From: Nectonema munidae
Lineage: Eukaryota; Nematomorpha; Nectonematoida; Nectonematidae
DNA: 64,000 bases
Assembly (NCBI GenBank): GCA_030549495.1
Contig: JAUIRK010000154.1
Span: forward strand, 124,001-188,000
Direction: 5' to 3'
The position numbers and the translations under genes were made by a program. Below, piece by piece: positions 13,009-23,658 of this stretch (its first letter is position 1; the number at the start of each line of letters is the position of its first letter). The notes under the pieces were generated by a model that worked only from the letters and a program-made list of their open reading frames with translations, searched no databases and had not been told where the DNA came from.

Positions 13009-13792
13009 CGTGAGCGGACGTTTTGTCCTGGGACATTTCGTCTCCGGATAGTTTGCTGAACAGATATATCGTTGCCGAACGATTCGTCGAATGGATATTT
13101 GGTCGAACCGCCTTTTCGTCGAAAGAGTGTAAGCAGCCAAAAGATATGCGCTTTTTATATTTGGAAACAGCCAACGAGGTAATTGCTTAATTATTATAGG
13201 ATATTATTGAAACAATATAAAGTGGGATTACCTTCTCACTAATTTTGCTGGTAGATCACACTTTCAAGCTAACAAACTTTACCAATTCATTGGTGGAATT
13301 TTGGATAAGAAGCTTTAGTGATTAAGTTAGTATGTGTAAGTATTTTTTACTAATTTAATTAGTCAGTTACAAATAAAGTGTTTACTGATTCTTTAGTGAA
13401 AATTAGGACAGGAGCCTTCACAAATTTAGTTAGTAAACAAAACAAATTTTTTTTCTCAAACTGAAAAAATGCATTAGCTGATTCTATATAAAGCGTGACC
13501 TTTGTATAGTTTTAGTACAAAGTCAATAAAGGAAGTGTTAATCCTCAAATAAAAATGTTTAATCATTTTATTTTAATATGTCAAAGTTTTTTTGTAAAAA
13601 AATATGAAATAAAAACTCTCTTACACGATTATATAACTTCAATGTACACACATACATAAAGGAAGAGGGAAAAATTATTTGTTTGCTTTAAAAAATACAT
13701 TATGCAACAAAATAATCCTTGACGCAACGCAACACGCGTTCAACAAAGAAGTTCTTCAAAATATTATCCATTCGACGAAATGTGTGGGTACC
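13009..13792. mobile_element. Putative non-autonomous DNA element, 784 bp
   Basis: TAGTGACC occurs exactly at both edges (13001-13008 and 13793-13800), an 8-bp duplication of hAT type. The inner ends share ACGTTTTGTC / ACATTTCGTC in inverted orientation, and the left part repeats GGACAnnTTTCGTC-like motifs. The terminal repeats are poor and the left duplication lies in a small palindrome, so superfamily assignment is tentative. No transposase seen. Confidence 0.5.
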
Positions 13793-14106
13793 TAGTGACC
13801 ACCATGAATCAATGCATCGATGTCAGACTGAATGTTAGTGAGTTTCTATCCTACATCTCCTAATTCTTCTAGGTTTAGGCAGATCCTTTGTTGATTGAAA
13901 ATTGTATTAGTACGACTAAAACCAGTGTTGGAAACGGGAGTGTATATTTATTATGCATATTACATATATATGGGTAGCTATATATCAGTGCTTTTTAACC
14001 CAAATGTTAACATGTCATGCATGCTTAAAATGTTATACCTAAAAAACATAATGCATAAAATAATTTTATTTCAATGGATATTTTTCAATGAACTATAGGT
14101 AACTTG

Positions 14107-14534
14107 AAGTGGCGGATTTAGGGGGGGGGGGAGCATGCCCCCCTCCCCCAGTTATTTGGCTGGATCCCATGTTGGCCCCCCACATCAAATACCTATTTTA
14201 CCAGATTTAAAATTTACTCGAAACTTTTTATAATTTAATTTTTTGAGTGGGTTTTGCATCCAAGGGATAAAATATCTCTCTTATCTGGACGGGTGAATCT
14301 TAGACCAAGAGCACTCTTAATTTGATGCCTCTGCTGGCATCGGAACGTGAGAGCACCACCCAAATTGATTATAAAAAACTAAAGTTTCAAAATTCTAAAT
14401 ATCGATAAGTAATTCGCATGAAAAAAATTGATAAGTTTTAAATTTTTTAGTTTTAAACCTATTTCTTTACAACTTTTAAAAAACCTTGGCCCTTGTTTGG
14501 CCCCCTCACTTTTGGAAATCTAGAACCGCCGCTG
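14107..14534. mobile_element. hAT-type MITE, 428 bp
   Basis: Perfect 8-bp duplication GTAACTTG at 14099-14106 and 14535-14542. The termini are AAGTGGCGGATTTAG and, inverted, CAGCGGCGGTTCTAG (11 of 15 match), followed by a G run on the left and a matching C-rich GGCCCCC block on the right. Non-coding. It lies in the long intron between the exons at 8.8 and 15.6 kb. Confidence 0.8.
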
Positions 14535-15554
14535 GTAACTTGGTAGAAGTAGTTTTCTATATTCTTATTCCAATGAGTAAATATAGTAGAAAAATCAAGA
14601 TGAAAGACAGCAGTCAGAAAGCTGAGTTTGCTGGTAATTTTCAAGATCCAATCGGGCTACGTTGTTTCGTTTTAATTTACAACAATTTTTCGTGGATCTA
14701 GATTCACAAACGTAAGTCTTTCATCATACAATCCTTTGGTCATAAATCATTTCTAGGATCTAAAAATTCATCCTGTCAATGAATTCATTTTCAACCAATA
14801 ATCTGAATCGATTTCAAAGTAAATTCACTCCCTGTCTCAAAACTAATGAAATTCCATTTTCAGTTCTTTCAAGTGCAGTAGTAAAACTTCTATCTAGCAT
14901 GTTTTCGAAGTTCATCGTCGTGAAGAACAACGGCAAAAAATAATGAAAGATTTTCAAACACGGTTATCTTATTTTTATTGGCAGCTTTCATTTTTTAGCT
15001 TGCATATGAAATATTTCATGATCCACAAACTTCATCTTATTTGTACTCGACCCTTGAATCTGGAAATTTTGTTTGTTTAGATGTCCAGAAGATTTACAAT
15101 TGATTTTTTTATCTGGATATTGTGGAAAATGTTTTATCTTATGGTAAGATTCAGAAAATGCTTTCAATCCATCTTTAAGCAATCTTAAAGATTCATTAGA
15201 GCAATCCAAGAAAATTCCAAGAAAGAGCAATCTCATATTGAGAATGGAAAAGAAAAAAATGATGGCTGATATCTATGTCAATGCACAATGGATTGAAAAG
15301 TCAGGATTTGAGAGCTTCTTCTTTTCCACAATTTACCATATAAAGTTCTTATATTTTGCAACAAATGTGGTGAATGGCTATCAATATACCCACTTGATAT
15401 AAATATCTCTATACTCTTTTGTATTATACGTCATAATTTAAAGTTTAATTGAAACATTTTTGAGTCATTTTATCGGACCCTTTACTATCTTTGTACTCAA
15501 TTAGCTAGTAGAAGTGAAAGAAGTAAGGAAAAGTTTATAAAAAGGAAAAAGTAC

Positions 15555-15703
15555 CACAACAAGTCTTCTTTGCACATTCTAACTTCTTTGATGCAATTTT
15601 CATTTTGCATTGCAAGTTCATGGTTCTCTTTTTCCAGCGCTTCAATGTCCTGTATAAGACACACCTGAAATTCTTTAAAAGAGTTCAATTCGTTATGAAG
15701 AGC
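15555..15703 (-). CDS. CDR2-like coiled-coil protein, internal exon
   Basis: After the acceptor TTATTTTAG the exon reads in phase 0, which agrees with the phase-0 end of the exon at 21567-21679. It encodes a coiled-coil segment with the cores LNSFKEFQ and DIEALEKENHELAMQNEN. The second resembles the CDR2 stretch with IECLQ...HLQSQVEEL. The best donor is the rather weak GTG|GTACTT, leaving phase 2, which is what the exon at 8665-8855 needs. An inner CAG|GTGTGT looks like a good donor but would cut the coiled coil, so I treat it as coding. Compared with CDR2, roughly 40 residues are missing between this exon and the previous one, so a further exon may exist in the 5.9-kb intron. Confidence 0.6.
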
Positions 15704-17685
15704 CTAAAATAATCACTTTTATACAAAATAGAAACTATGATGAAATATAATAGTGTAAAATTTGAACATGAAAAAAAGTTTGCGTCAAAATCACATAAAG
15801 AGATTATGTTCTTCATGAAGTTAAATACACGATGCCCTATAAATTATCCTCTGTAAGAAATGGAGAAAAATGGAGAGGGACGTTTTTTTCTATAGCACAA
15901 AAACAAAAAAATTTGAGAAATATTTTCCAGCATCTGCCTCTCGCTACGCCTCTGTTTGAGAGATAATTTATTTAAGAAAGATTACATGAAATCAAATAAA
16001 TCTAATTACAAGCAAAAGTATTTAATCATTATAAAACTGAATTCCAAATTTTTTTGTAAAGTCAGAAAAGAAAAAAAGTGTGTGAAGTAATTGTAGAAAA
16101 AGATTTTGTAGACGACTTACAATAATGAATTCTCAAGTAAACAGAACATTTTTACATGTCGACTCTACTTTTTCTACCGAAGTGCTCAAGTGTTATATTC
16201 AAGATACTTCAATCGAGAATTCCCTTCATATGTCGACTTCTATGAAAAATTGCAAGAGGGGAAGGCATCGATTTGAAAAGACCAAAATAATGAATAGAAT
16301 TTTGGGGTGAACATCTCACTCTTTCTCCCTATACACAAAAGTAAAAGAAGGACTTGAATAAAAATCGCGCACATTTTCTAAAGGTAGTTTTATTCAAGTA
16401 GGTACAATCTTTTAAAACACGAACTAAAAAAACTCCATTAGTTTTTTGATGTATTTTTCATTTTATGTGATTTAAAAAGTTTTTAATCTGTTTTAAAGAA
16501 ACTGTAAAGCAATTATTATATGTATTTTGTATATAACAAAGCTTTTCTGATCTTCTAAAGTGATATAAGCAAAAATTTATTTATTTTTTTGAACAGACAA
16601 CATGATTAAAATATCATATATATAATAATAATAAACAAACATACTGCTTCAAGTAAACCTTGACACATTAGATTAGTGTCCCAAAAATAGAAAAATTATA
16701 CTCCCATTTCTCTAGTTACAAATTTTGTTATAAACACTTTAAACTAAAATTAACTAAAAATTAACGTGTACAAAATTTTGGCAATATCATTTATAACGAC
16801 TTTCTTTCTTTTTAAAAAATTAATGAATAAAATTTACATTAGAGAAAACTTGATCTACTAGCTACCATCTGGTTTACATATGGTAAAAAACGATGTCGTA
16901 GATAGAAAGTCACATTACCTATCCACTATGCGACCAAATTTAAATGAGTATAAATTAATGAAGGAATTGACATACACAAAAATGAGAATAATATCAAATG
17001 AAGTGCATAAAATATACTATATGCAGTCAAACATGTAGTGGTCTTCGTGAAAGGGTGGGTCAAGGTCGAATAAGCGCAAAGAGAATTAGTGGCGAAGAAT
17101 TGAAACTAGTCGTTATAGACAGGTGTTATGATTATTAGATGACAAACTCAAGTTTTCACGAACTCTAATCTTTACCGCTAAAATACAGCGAGACCTGTTT
17201 ATATTGAACAGCGTATAGACATAATAAAAGTGTTCATTACATAGATGTTGTCATCATGAAGAAGCTGCATTGGTTTACAAGATTCAAAATTCTCTGCTGT
17301 GCTTGTAAGACTTATAGTCTTGTCTCTACAGAAAATCTTACTTTTCTTTTGTTATTTTCAATAAATTGAGATTTTGAAAAAGTATTTACTCGAAGACTAA
17401 CTAGAGGTTTTACAGTAAATTCTTTGCTAAGAGTTTTTTGAAATTTGAATTAGAAAAGGCGTTGTAAACTTTAAATTACATGAAACAAAATATTGCATCC
17501 ATTTTTCAAAAGTGTGGAGCAAGAAAGCGAGCATATTTTGAATCAAAATAGAGGTATAATTATACGCATCAAGAAATTTTGGCATAAAATAGAGTGATAT
17601 ATATCCAAATAAAAAAAACAGTCTAATTTACAAAGTTAGGATGTTATTATAGTATACAAGTACTCTAAAACACAAATGTGCACAT

Positions 17686-18522
17686 TAGAGATGTATCGGA
17701 TGTGAATTTTTTTACATCCACGGATGCGGATATTAGATTTGACATCCTAGCGGATGCGGATATCCGAAATAAATTTTTATGCTGATGTGGATATAAAATA
17801 TTTTTAAAAAAATATGTTTTATATTTTACAGTATCTTGCTATTTTAATCCTTTTTTTTTACATTTTTTAATCCAACAATGTAAAAAAACCTAAATCAGGA
17901 TAATTAGAAAACTTATTTTAAGAAATAACAGTTTCTCTACTTTTTCCCCGAGTAATCTTTTGGCTTTATAAATATTTACGACGCTACTAAAAAGCTGCTC
18001 GCTTTGAACAGTGCTAGGAGGACAGGTAAGGTAAGACATGCAATTTTTGATAAAAATGGAAATGATTCTTTTTTTAGTTTTCAAACAATCTAAGCAATAT
18101 ATATCTAAGCAATTATATGAATCAATTCTTTTTTCTTTTTGATACTTCGATATTTCTTCATTAAAAGCTTCATTATCTTCATTTTCTTTCTTGTTTTCAT
18201 CTTCACTACCAGAGTTTAGAATAGAGGACATAGCACTTCATTAGCACTTTTCTTCATTTTTGCAGCTTTTTACTTCTATCTATGCTACTATTATCAATCT
18301 TATCCTCATGATATGAATTCATAAGGAAAGTTTTTACTTTATTTGTATTTTCAAAATTGGTGAACAATTTACTTTTGAATCTGGGATCGAGAAAAGTAGC
18401 TATAATGTAAAGATTCTAAATTGCGGATGCGGATGTTAACATGAAAAAAATCAGCGGATGAGGATGTAAAATATTTTGGGGATGATCCGTATATGCGGAT
18501 GCGAATATCCGAGACATCTCTA
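17686..18522. mobile_element. hAT (Ac-like) element, 837 bp, with transposase relic
   Basis: Perfect 8-bp duplication GTGCACAT at 17678-17685 and 18523-18530. The termini are TAGAGATGTATCGGAT and, inverted, TAGAGATGTCTCGGAT (15 of 16). Copies of GCGGATGCGGATAT-type motifs cluster near both ends, as expected for subterminal transposase-binding sites. The element keeps the 3' part of a transposase gene on the minus strand. Confidence 0.9.
17890..18231 (-). pseudogene. hAT transposase C-terminal fragment (ZBED-like)
   Basis: An uninterrupted 113-codon frame contains MSYLTCPPSTVQSEQLFSSV, then VNIYKAKRLLGEKVEKLLFL. This is the hAT dimerisation domain (PxxSVxSExLFSxxGxI...R..L....vE.LLFLk). The acidic N-terminal part (SEDENKKENEDNEAF) is unspecific, and the N-terminal catalytic regions are absent. 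It lies wholly inside the element at 17686-18522, so it is a transposon remnant rather than a host gene. Confidence 0.75.
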
Positions 18523-18556
18523 GTGCACATCACATCTAATTTCACTGTATAAATTT

Positions 18557-18870
18557 GAGAGAGAGAGAGAGAGAGAAACTTTATTGAAAATACAAACAAT
18601 TAAAAAATGAGAATGCTTGCAAAATAACATCGAGAAAAAAAATATATAGATATATATACATTTTTTTTATTTGTTTTATAGGTAAATTAAATTAAGAGAT
18701 ACAAACGAGTAATTTAACATAAAATAGAACAAACAAGATATAAATATATTTTTATATATATACTCCATGTTGAGACATATAAAATTATTAGAAAAAAAAA
18801 ATGAAAGTATAAATAAAATTGTGCAATACAAAAGGCCAGGAGCCGCTTTTATGTTGTTGCACTAAAAAAC
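18557..18870 (-). mobile_element. 5'-truncated 3' end of a (TC)n-tailed non-LTR retrotransposon
   Basis: A (GA)n run at 18557-18585 is followed by AAACTTTATTGAAAATAC, and further on by AAAAGGCCAGGAGCCGC. The full-length element at 39847 ends the same way: (GA)n, then AAATTTATTCAAC, then an AAAAGGCACATCAAGCC block. Read on the minus strand this is a 3' UTR with AATAAA-like bases and a (TC)n tail. The inner boundary is approximate. Confidence 0.5.
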
Positions 18871-19556
18871 GGTATAAATTAAGAGGATCACCGTATAAAA
18901 ACTAATAAAAATGAGGAGTTACACTGATTAAGTTTGTTAATGAATTCAATCAGCATTCGTCTACACCGGGATTTGAATATGTAACTCACACCGAACTCCA
19001 ATTTCTATGATTTGACTAATATTTAAACAATTCACATGCAATTCAGTGAGGATGTTTTAATCAGACTTGAAGATCAAGCTAATGTCTCGAGTCTACCAAC
19101 ATATATTACAAATATGAGAGCGAAATGAAGTAGTTAGGGTGAAAAAGGATGTGCATATTATGATTTTTATATATTTGCTTTGAAAAGTGAGTTTATACTC
19201 CGAAACTAGTAAACAAAATCACTAATAAAGTGTACAGTTTTCTCCATTTTTATATTTGCTATAAACGCTTTTAAGCTTATCCTTCAATGGGCGGGCATAC
19301 CTGTCAGGAATGTTGTTTCGCAATATTTAAGTTTAAAACGTATAGTTTCGTTTAAAACGTGAGTACATTCGGGTAATTTGTCTATATTAGCGAAAAGTAG
19401 CACATAAAAAGTATGTAATGGGGCCTCGAGTTTGAAAAGATCCCACAGTAAAATATCTTCGTAAAATACTTTAAAATACTTTCAAAAGTCGGTTGCAAAT
19501 TTTCTTTGGTATTAAGAAAATTTTTTTTCAAAAATTTTAAAAATTAAAAAACAAAT

Positions 19557-19665
19557 TTAATTTTTTATAAATACATATGGAGTGACTCTTCTTTAGTCGA
19601 AGCGAAAAGCAAAAGCTGGGCTTGAATACTTTCAATTTAAAAAATTTTTTTGGAGTCGGATATTC
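19557..19665 (+). repeat. Dispersed repeat family B, copy 2
   Basis: Contains TACATATGGAGTGACTCTTC, TTTAGTCGAAGC and TTTTGGAGTCGGATA, shared with the copies at 4731 and 36388, but with the blocks partly rearranged. Confidence 0.4.
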
Positions 19666-19753
19666 TCCCTTGGAAATAGCAATTTTTTTTTTGCAATCTA
19701 GTAAACGTACTTTAGAAAAAATTTTAGCTTATTTTATGATTAATTTTAGTTTA

Positions 19754-19902
19754 TGGGGAGGTGAGTAAGGTTGGTTAGATACGGGGTTTCGATAACTCGA
19801 GGTCTTGGGTTCAATCCGGCATCACACCTATTTTCCTCGTAGTTCGATTCAAGCGGGACAATTGTGTCTTTTGTGCGAAAACACCCCACGGTACCTTTAT
19901 TT
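19754..19902 (+). repeat. tRNA-like SINE, third copy
   Basis: Blocks GGTGAGTAAGGTTGGTTAGA, TCGAGGTCTTGGGTTCAATC (B box around 19808-19818), TAGTTCGATTCAAGCGGGAC and AAACACCCCACGGTACC occur in the same order as in the copy at 9953. Confidence 0.6.
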
Positions 19903-21079
19903 TTATGGTAGATTGAGGTGTCGTCTTTAGTCGATTTCAATAAAAAAGCCTATTTATCTTCATGAGATCTTTGATATTGACGCAATAATTAAGAGATGAC
20001 ACAGAAGATAAAAAAAATAGAGCGAGCTCCAGAAAACACTATACAATTATAAAAAAGTGCACAGTACAGATAACAATAATTTGTAATAACTGTTAATTAC
20101 AAGCTGAGCTATGTAATTTATATATCAGAGGTGTTAAACATAGCAAATCTGAGATATCATACAGCATCATCATTATCTAGATCAAATACAGCCATAGAAA
20201 TAAAAAAAGAAATAATGATACCTTGTTTCATTTCTAATATCTCAAGAACTGCATGCCAGTAATTTTTAACAACAAAGAAAAATTGCAACTGTTATTTTTC
20301 ACGAAGATAATTTCTCTCCCTTCTTATGAACGCTGTTTATAATTCATAGACGATGAATGGAATTTTACCATTGTTATTTGAAAAAAATGGCAACATATTC
20401 AAAAAGTAGCTTTTATATCTTTAAAATAGATATTTCAACTGTTGGCGCAGTTGTGTGTGTTCATTTTTGAGGATAGGGAAGGGTTGGATAATGTTGTGTA
20501 GATTGCTCGCTTTGATACTAAAGCGGCGCAAGTTAGAATGAATCTTTGAAGTCATTTTAGGAATTACATTTTATATAACATATACAACACATTGATAGCA
20601 AACTTAATGCATAAAACATTAGTGGGCAGTCAGAAATCAATGACTAGTGAAATTTGGCGTTATTAAAGGTAAACTATAGCAAATGCATTACATCATTAGG
20701 CCGCAAAGAAGACGTTAGCGCCCCGAAGTTTTGAAATTCTTAGGGGTTCTGTGAAAAGTTACAAATCAAAAGGTTTATTAGGCATCAAATGTTTTCCTTG
20801 ATTGAAAGAAAGAGATATTTTGTATAATTTATATGATAGGTTTATTTTGGAAGGTAATTTACATAAGAAGGTATAAATTTTTGATATCAAAAAAGTTAAC
20901 ATCCTATTCTCACTATTTTGAAATGAGTAAAATGCTTTTATTCTTTCACGAAGTAAGTGCTGTAAATAAAACTTTAAGCAATGAAGGAAAGGTGATGTAA
21001 AGCGGAGATATCAGAATTACCTTCAGTCATTTCAAAACGAAGGTATGAATTTGGAAGATAAACACCAGCCTTGCAGGGC

Positions 21080-21102
21080 GGGGGGGGGGGGGGGGGGGGG
21101 GG
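21080..21102 (+). repeat. Poly(G) tract, 23 bases
   Basis: An uninterrupted run of G in A+T-rich intron DNA. It lies directly beside the partial exon duplication at about 21106-21165; a run of 14 C follows at 21291-21304. It could form a G-quadruplex and is a likely site of assembly-length error. Confidence 0.9.
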
Positions 21103-21105
21103 TGA

Positions 21106-21165
21106 AAAAAAAGAAGAATAATCTATCTTATATTGCCTTACTTCTATCTCAGAAGTCTGATATTT
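21106..21165 (-). repeat. Partial duplication of an exon 3' edge and its donor
   Basis: Minus-strand ATCAGACTTCTGAGATAGAA|GTAAGG and the next ~30 intronic bases repeat those at 21534-21587 almost perfectly. Upstream of ATCAGAC the copies differ, so the rest of the exon is not duplicated. It is probably a decoy donor rather than a working exon. Confidence 0.7.
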
Positions 21166-21566
21166 GGCTTCGCCAATAATTATGATTTTTTTATGTCATT
21201 AAGACTGGTGAGTAGACTCTCCATATTACTGTAATTGTTTTACGGTTGAGTTTCAGACACACATTTTTTAGAATAAAATTTAAAAAAAAGCCCCCCCCCC
21301 CCCCAAGCAATAATTTTAAGAATGTGCGCCACTGTTTTTAAAGTATTCTTGAAAATTAAAATAAATTGAACCAAGGAATATACATTTTTAAATCAAAAAT
21401 CAAGGCAAATTCAAGTAAAATAAATATTCTTAAGAGTATTCTAGGTGATGGGTATGATAAACTCATTGATTTGAGGACATCTTAAAGATTAAAAATGGCT
21501 GTTCATCACTCAAGATATAATATATCATTTAAAAAAAGAAGAAGAATCTATCTTATATTGCCTTAC

Positions 21567-21679
21567 TTCTATCTCAGAAGTCTGATTTGCAGTTTTCTGG
21601 AGAAGTAAAGAGCATTCTTCCTTCAACTCCTTGTTTTCTTCAAATAATTCATTGCCCAAGTTCGCCACCATGTATAATT
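21567..21679 (-). CDS. CDR2-like coiled-coil protein, N-terminal internal exon
   Basis: This 113-bp exon is bounded by a strong acceptor (TTTTTTCCAG, just right of 21679) and a strong donor (GAA|GTAAGG at 21567/21566). It starts with two bases of a split codon and ends in phase 0. It encodes a heptad-type segment with the core VANLGNELFEENKELKEE, followed by NQTSEIE. This closely follows the N-terminal CDR2/CDR2L/centrocortin pattern (LAAELGKxLLxRNxELE..., then NQEQLQEIE). Members of that family are cytoplasmic or centrosome-associated coiled-coil proteins; a function for this one is inferred only from resemblance. The upstream exon(s) carrying the start codon are not seen. The last 20 or so bases of the exon and its donor are duplicated at about 21106-21165. 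Confidence 0.7.
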
Positions 21680-22100
21680 CTGGAAAAAATGTATAAAGGA
21701 ATAAAATCACCTTTATATATTTGGTTAATAAATCAAAGAAAATAATAATATATCGTTTACAGAGGTGTGTATGATGAAATGAATGTTTTTTGTAAATTCA
21801 TAAAAATTGAAGTTCATTAACCTATTGATTTAATTGCGAAAAATGGCTAATGATATTGCAATATAAAATCAATTTACACGGGCTGATGAATTATTATTAT
21901 CCAGTCTTTTTCTCAAAATAAAAAATGGACTATTATGTTCTTGCAAAAATAGTTCTTACCACAACATATACAGAACGGTTCCTAGAGTCTCACACAGAAG
22001 GGTAAGGTGATTACAGGGGGCTGTCGTAATAAAAAGAATATAAATTTATATTTCTTTGAGAGCTCAACACATTGCCTCGGCTTATCGATGGGATTGAACA

Positions 22101-22737
22101 CTAGCGATGCACCGATAAGAACTTTAGCTGCATTAACGATATCGACAGTTTATTTATTTTTGCAAATTAGAATCTAATGAATGAGTGTTAGGGTTGAACA
22201 TTAAAAATGTCTTTAAATTTTTTTTAATATTAAAAATGTTTCTTTTTTTTTAATTTTTTTTATAATAATTAATTTTTTTTTAATTATAATTTTTTTTTAA
22301 TTTTCACAACATTTTTGTCTTGTATTTTTAAATTTTATTAACTTATTTTGAGTATTAAGCCTTATACAATTTTATATTATATTTGTGACTTTTTAAGTTT
22401 TTTCTTAAACAAAAAATTTTCAACAAATTTTGAAACTTATTTAAACATTTAAATTAACTTAATTGTTTTTTGTAATCTTTAAAAAAAGAATCATTGGTTT
22501 CATCGTCAAGTGAGAGAACTTTGGACAATTCAAACGTTTTTTTCCATTTTTTTTAAATAATTAGAAAAATAGCGTTGAACTAAAAAAGTTCATGTGTCTT
22601 TTAATATCTTAGTTAAACATATTACTCTTAAACCAAAAGTCTTTGAAAAGCCGATAAATCAGAAAATCTCTAAGGAGCGCTACGTTGCTAAATAGCGATT
22701 AATCCAAAAAGAAGCCGATTAATCGCTACATTTCTAG
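22101..22737. mobile_element. hAT-type MITE, 637 bp
   Basis: Flanked by ATTGAACA (22093-22100) and CTTGAACA (22738-22745), an 8-bp duplication with one change. The ends are CTAGCGATGCACCGAT and, inverted, CTAGAAATGTAGCGAT. CGATTAATCG-type motifs lie near the right end. The middle is extremely A+T-rich with no transposase, so it is non-autonomous. Confidence 0.65.
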
Positions 22738-23658
22738 CTTGAACATAGACTTGAAGACTAAAAATAAAACTATAAAACTTTGACTTGGAGCTAAACTTAA
22801 AAAAGGAAAATGCTTAGATAGATTTTAGTGTGCGTTATGCTATTCATTTTGTACGATGGCATTTCATATTCTAATTTTTAAAGGAACTATTTGAAAATAT
22901 TTTTCAGCGAACTTAGGTAGCACTAATTGAATAAAACAAACTCTACTATATTAGGCGCTAAAAATCTGAAATAAAATTTAAGTTCATTTAAATACACCGC
23001 CTAAACTTTATTTTTATGTTTATAACATTAAGTCTCTTCAAATATTAGCTTTAGGAGGTGAGAGATATTGTTTTGAAAATAGTGTTAATAAAATAAATAT
23101 ATATATATTATCAAGTGAAAAAACTTGGATGGAATATAAATGTGGAATAAAAATTTTTGGAAAAATATATCAAGATTGTCTGAAACAACCATAACGCCGG
23201 AAAATGTATGCAAAATTCATTCATTTTAAGAACACATGTAATATATACAACATATGCTTCATATTTTGACTCTACTTTCAAAATTTAAAACTAGTGAAGG
23301 TATTTCAAAATTTGAATTTGTAAAGTACATTCACTTAATTTTTTAATATCTTTCGAATCATGGATAGAAAATTAGACATCTCATCCACGCTATCTAGATA
23401 TTAAAATATTTCAAAGTTTTATTTAATTGGTTAGGATTAAATATTGAAAGCTTTTGAATTGACCAAATAAAGAGCGATAAGGGCGAAGACTCACGTCTTT
23501 GCATCAAAAATTCAAGTTGGAATGAAAATGAAAACTATTTTTATAGAAAAAAAATTGATAGTAAAGATTGACGCTGACTATAACTAATCCAGGATTACTA
23601 GGACTTGGAGGGTGGCGGATTAGACATGACTTAGGTTAAAATACACCAAACTAATCAC

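Noticed and set aside
15009-15236. Minus-strand frame with ESLRLLKDGLKAFSESYH as a further exon of the CDR2-like gene
   Set aside because: A usable acceptor (…TCTCAATATGAG) exists, but joining it to the preferred donor at 15555 makes TGA, no good donor follows, and the sequence does not resemble the family.
16100-16310. Plus-strand frame at 16125 and a strong minus-strand GTAAGT donor at about 16113
   Set aside because: Frames on the minus strand upstream of the donor are full of stops, and the plus-strand frame has no recognisable motif.
19290-19420. Minus-strand frame DKLPECTHVLNETIRFKLKY with CAG|GTATGC
   Set aside because: It might be a transposon relic or an exon, but I could not place it in a family or match its phase to the CDR2-like exons.
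20215-20290. Minus-strand segment reading NYWHAVLEILEMKQ with donor AAG|GTATCA
   Set aside because: The only acceptor leaves a 27-nt exon in the wrong phase for its neighbours; no further support.
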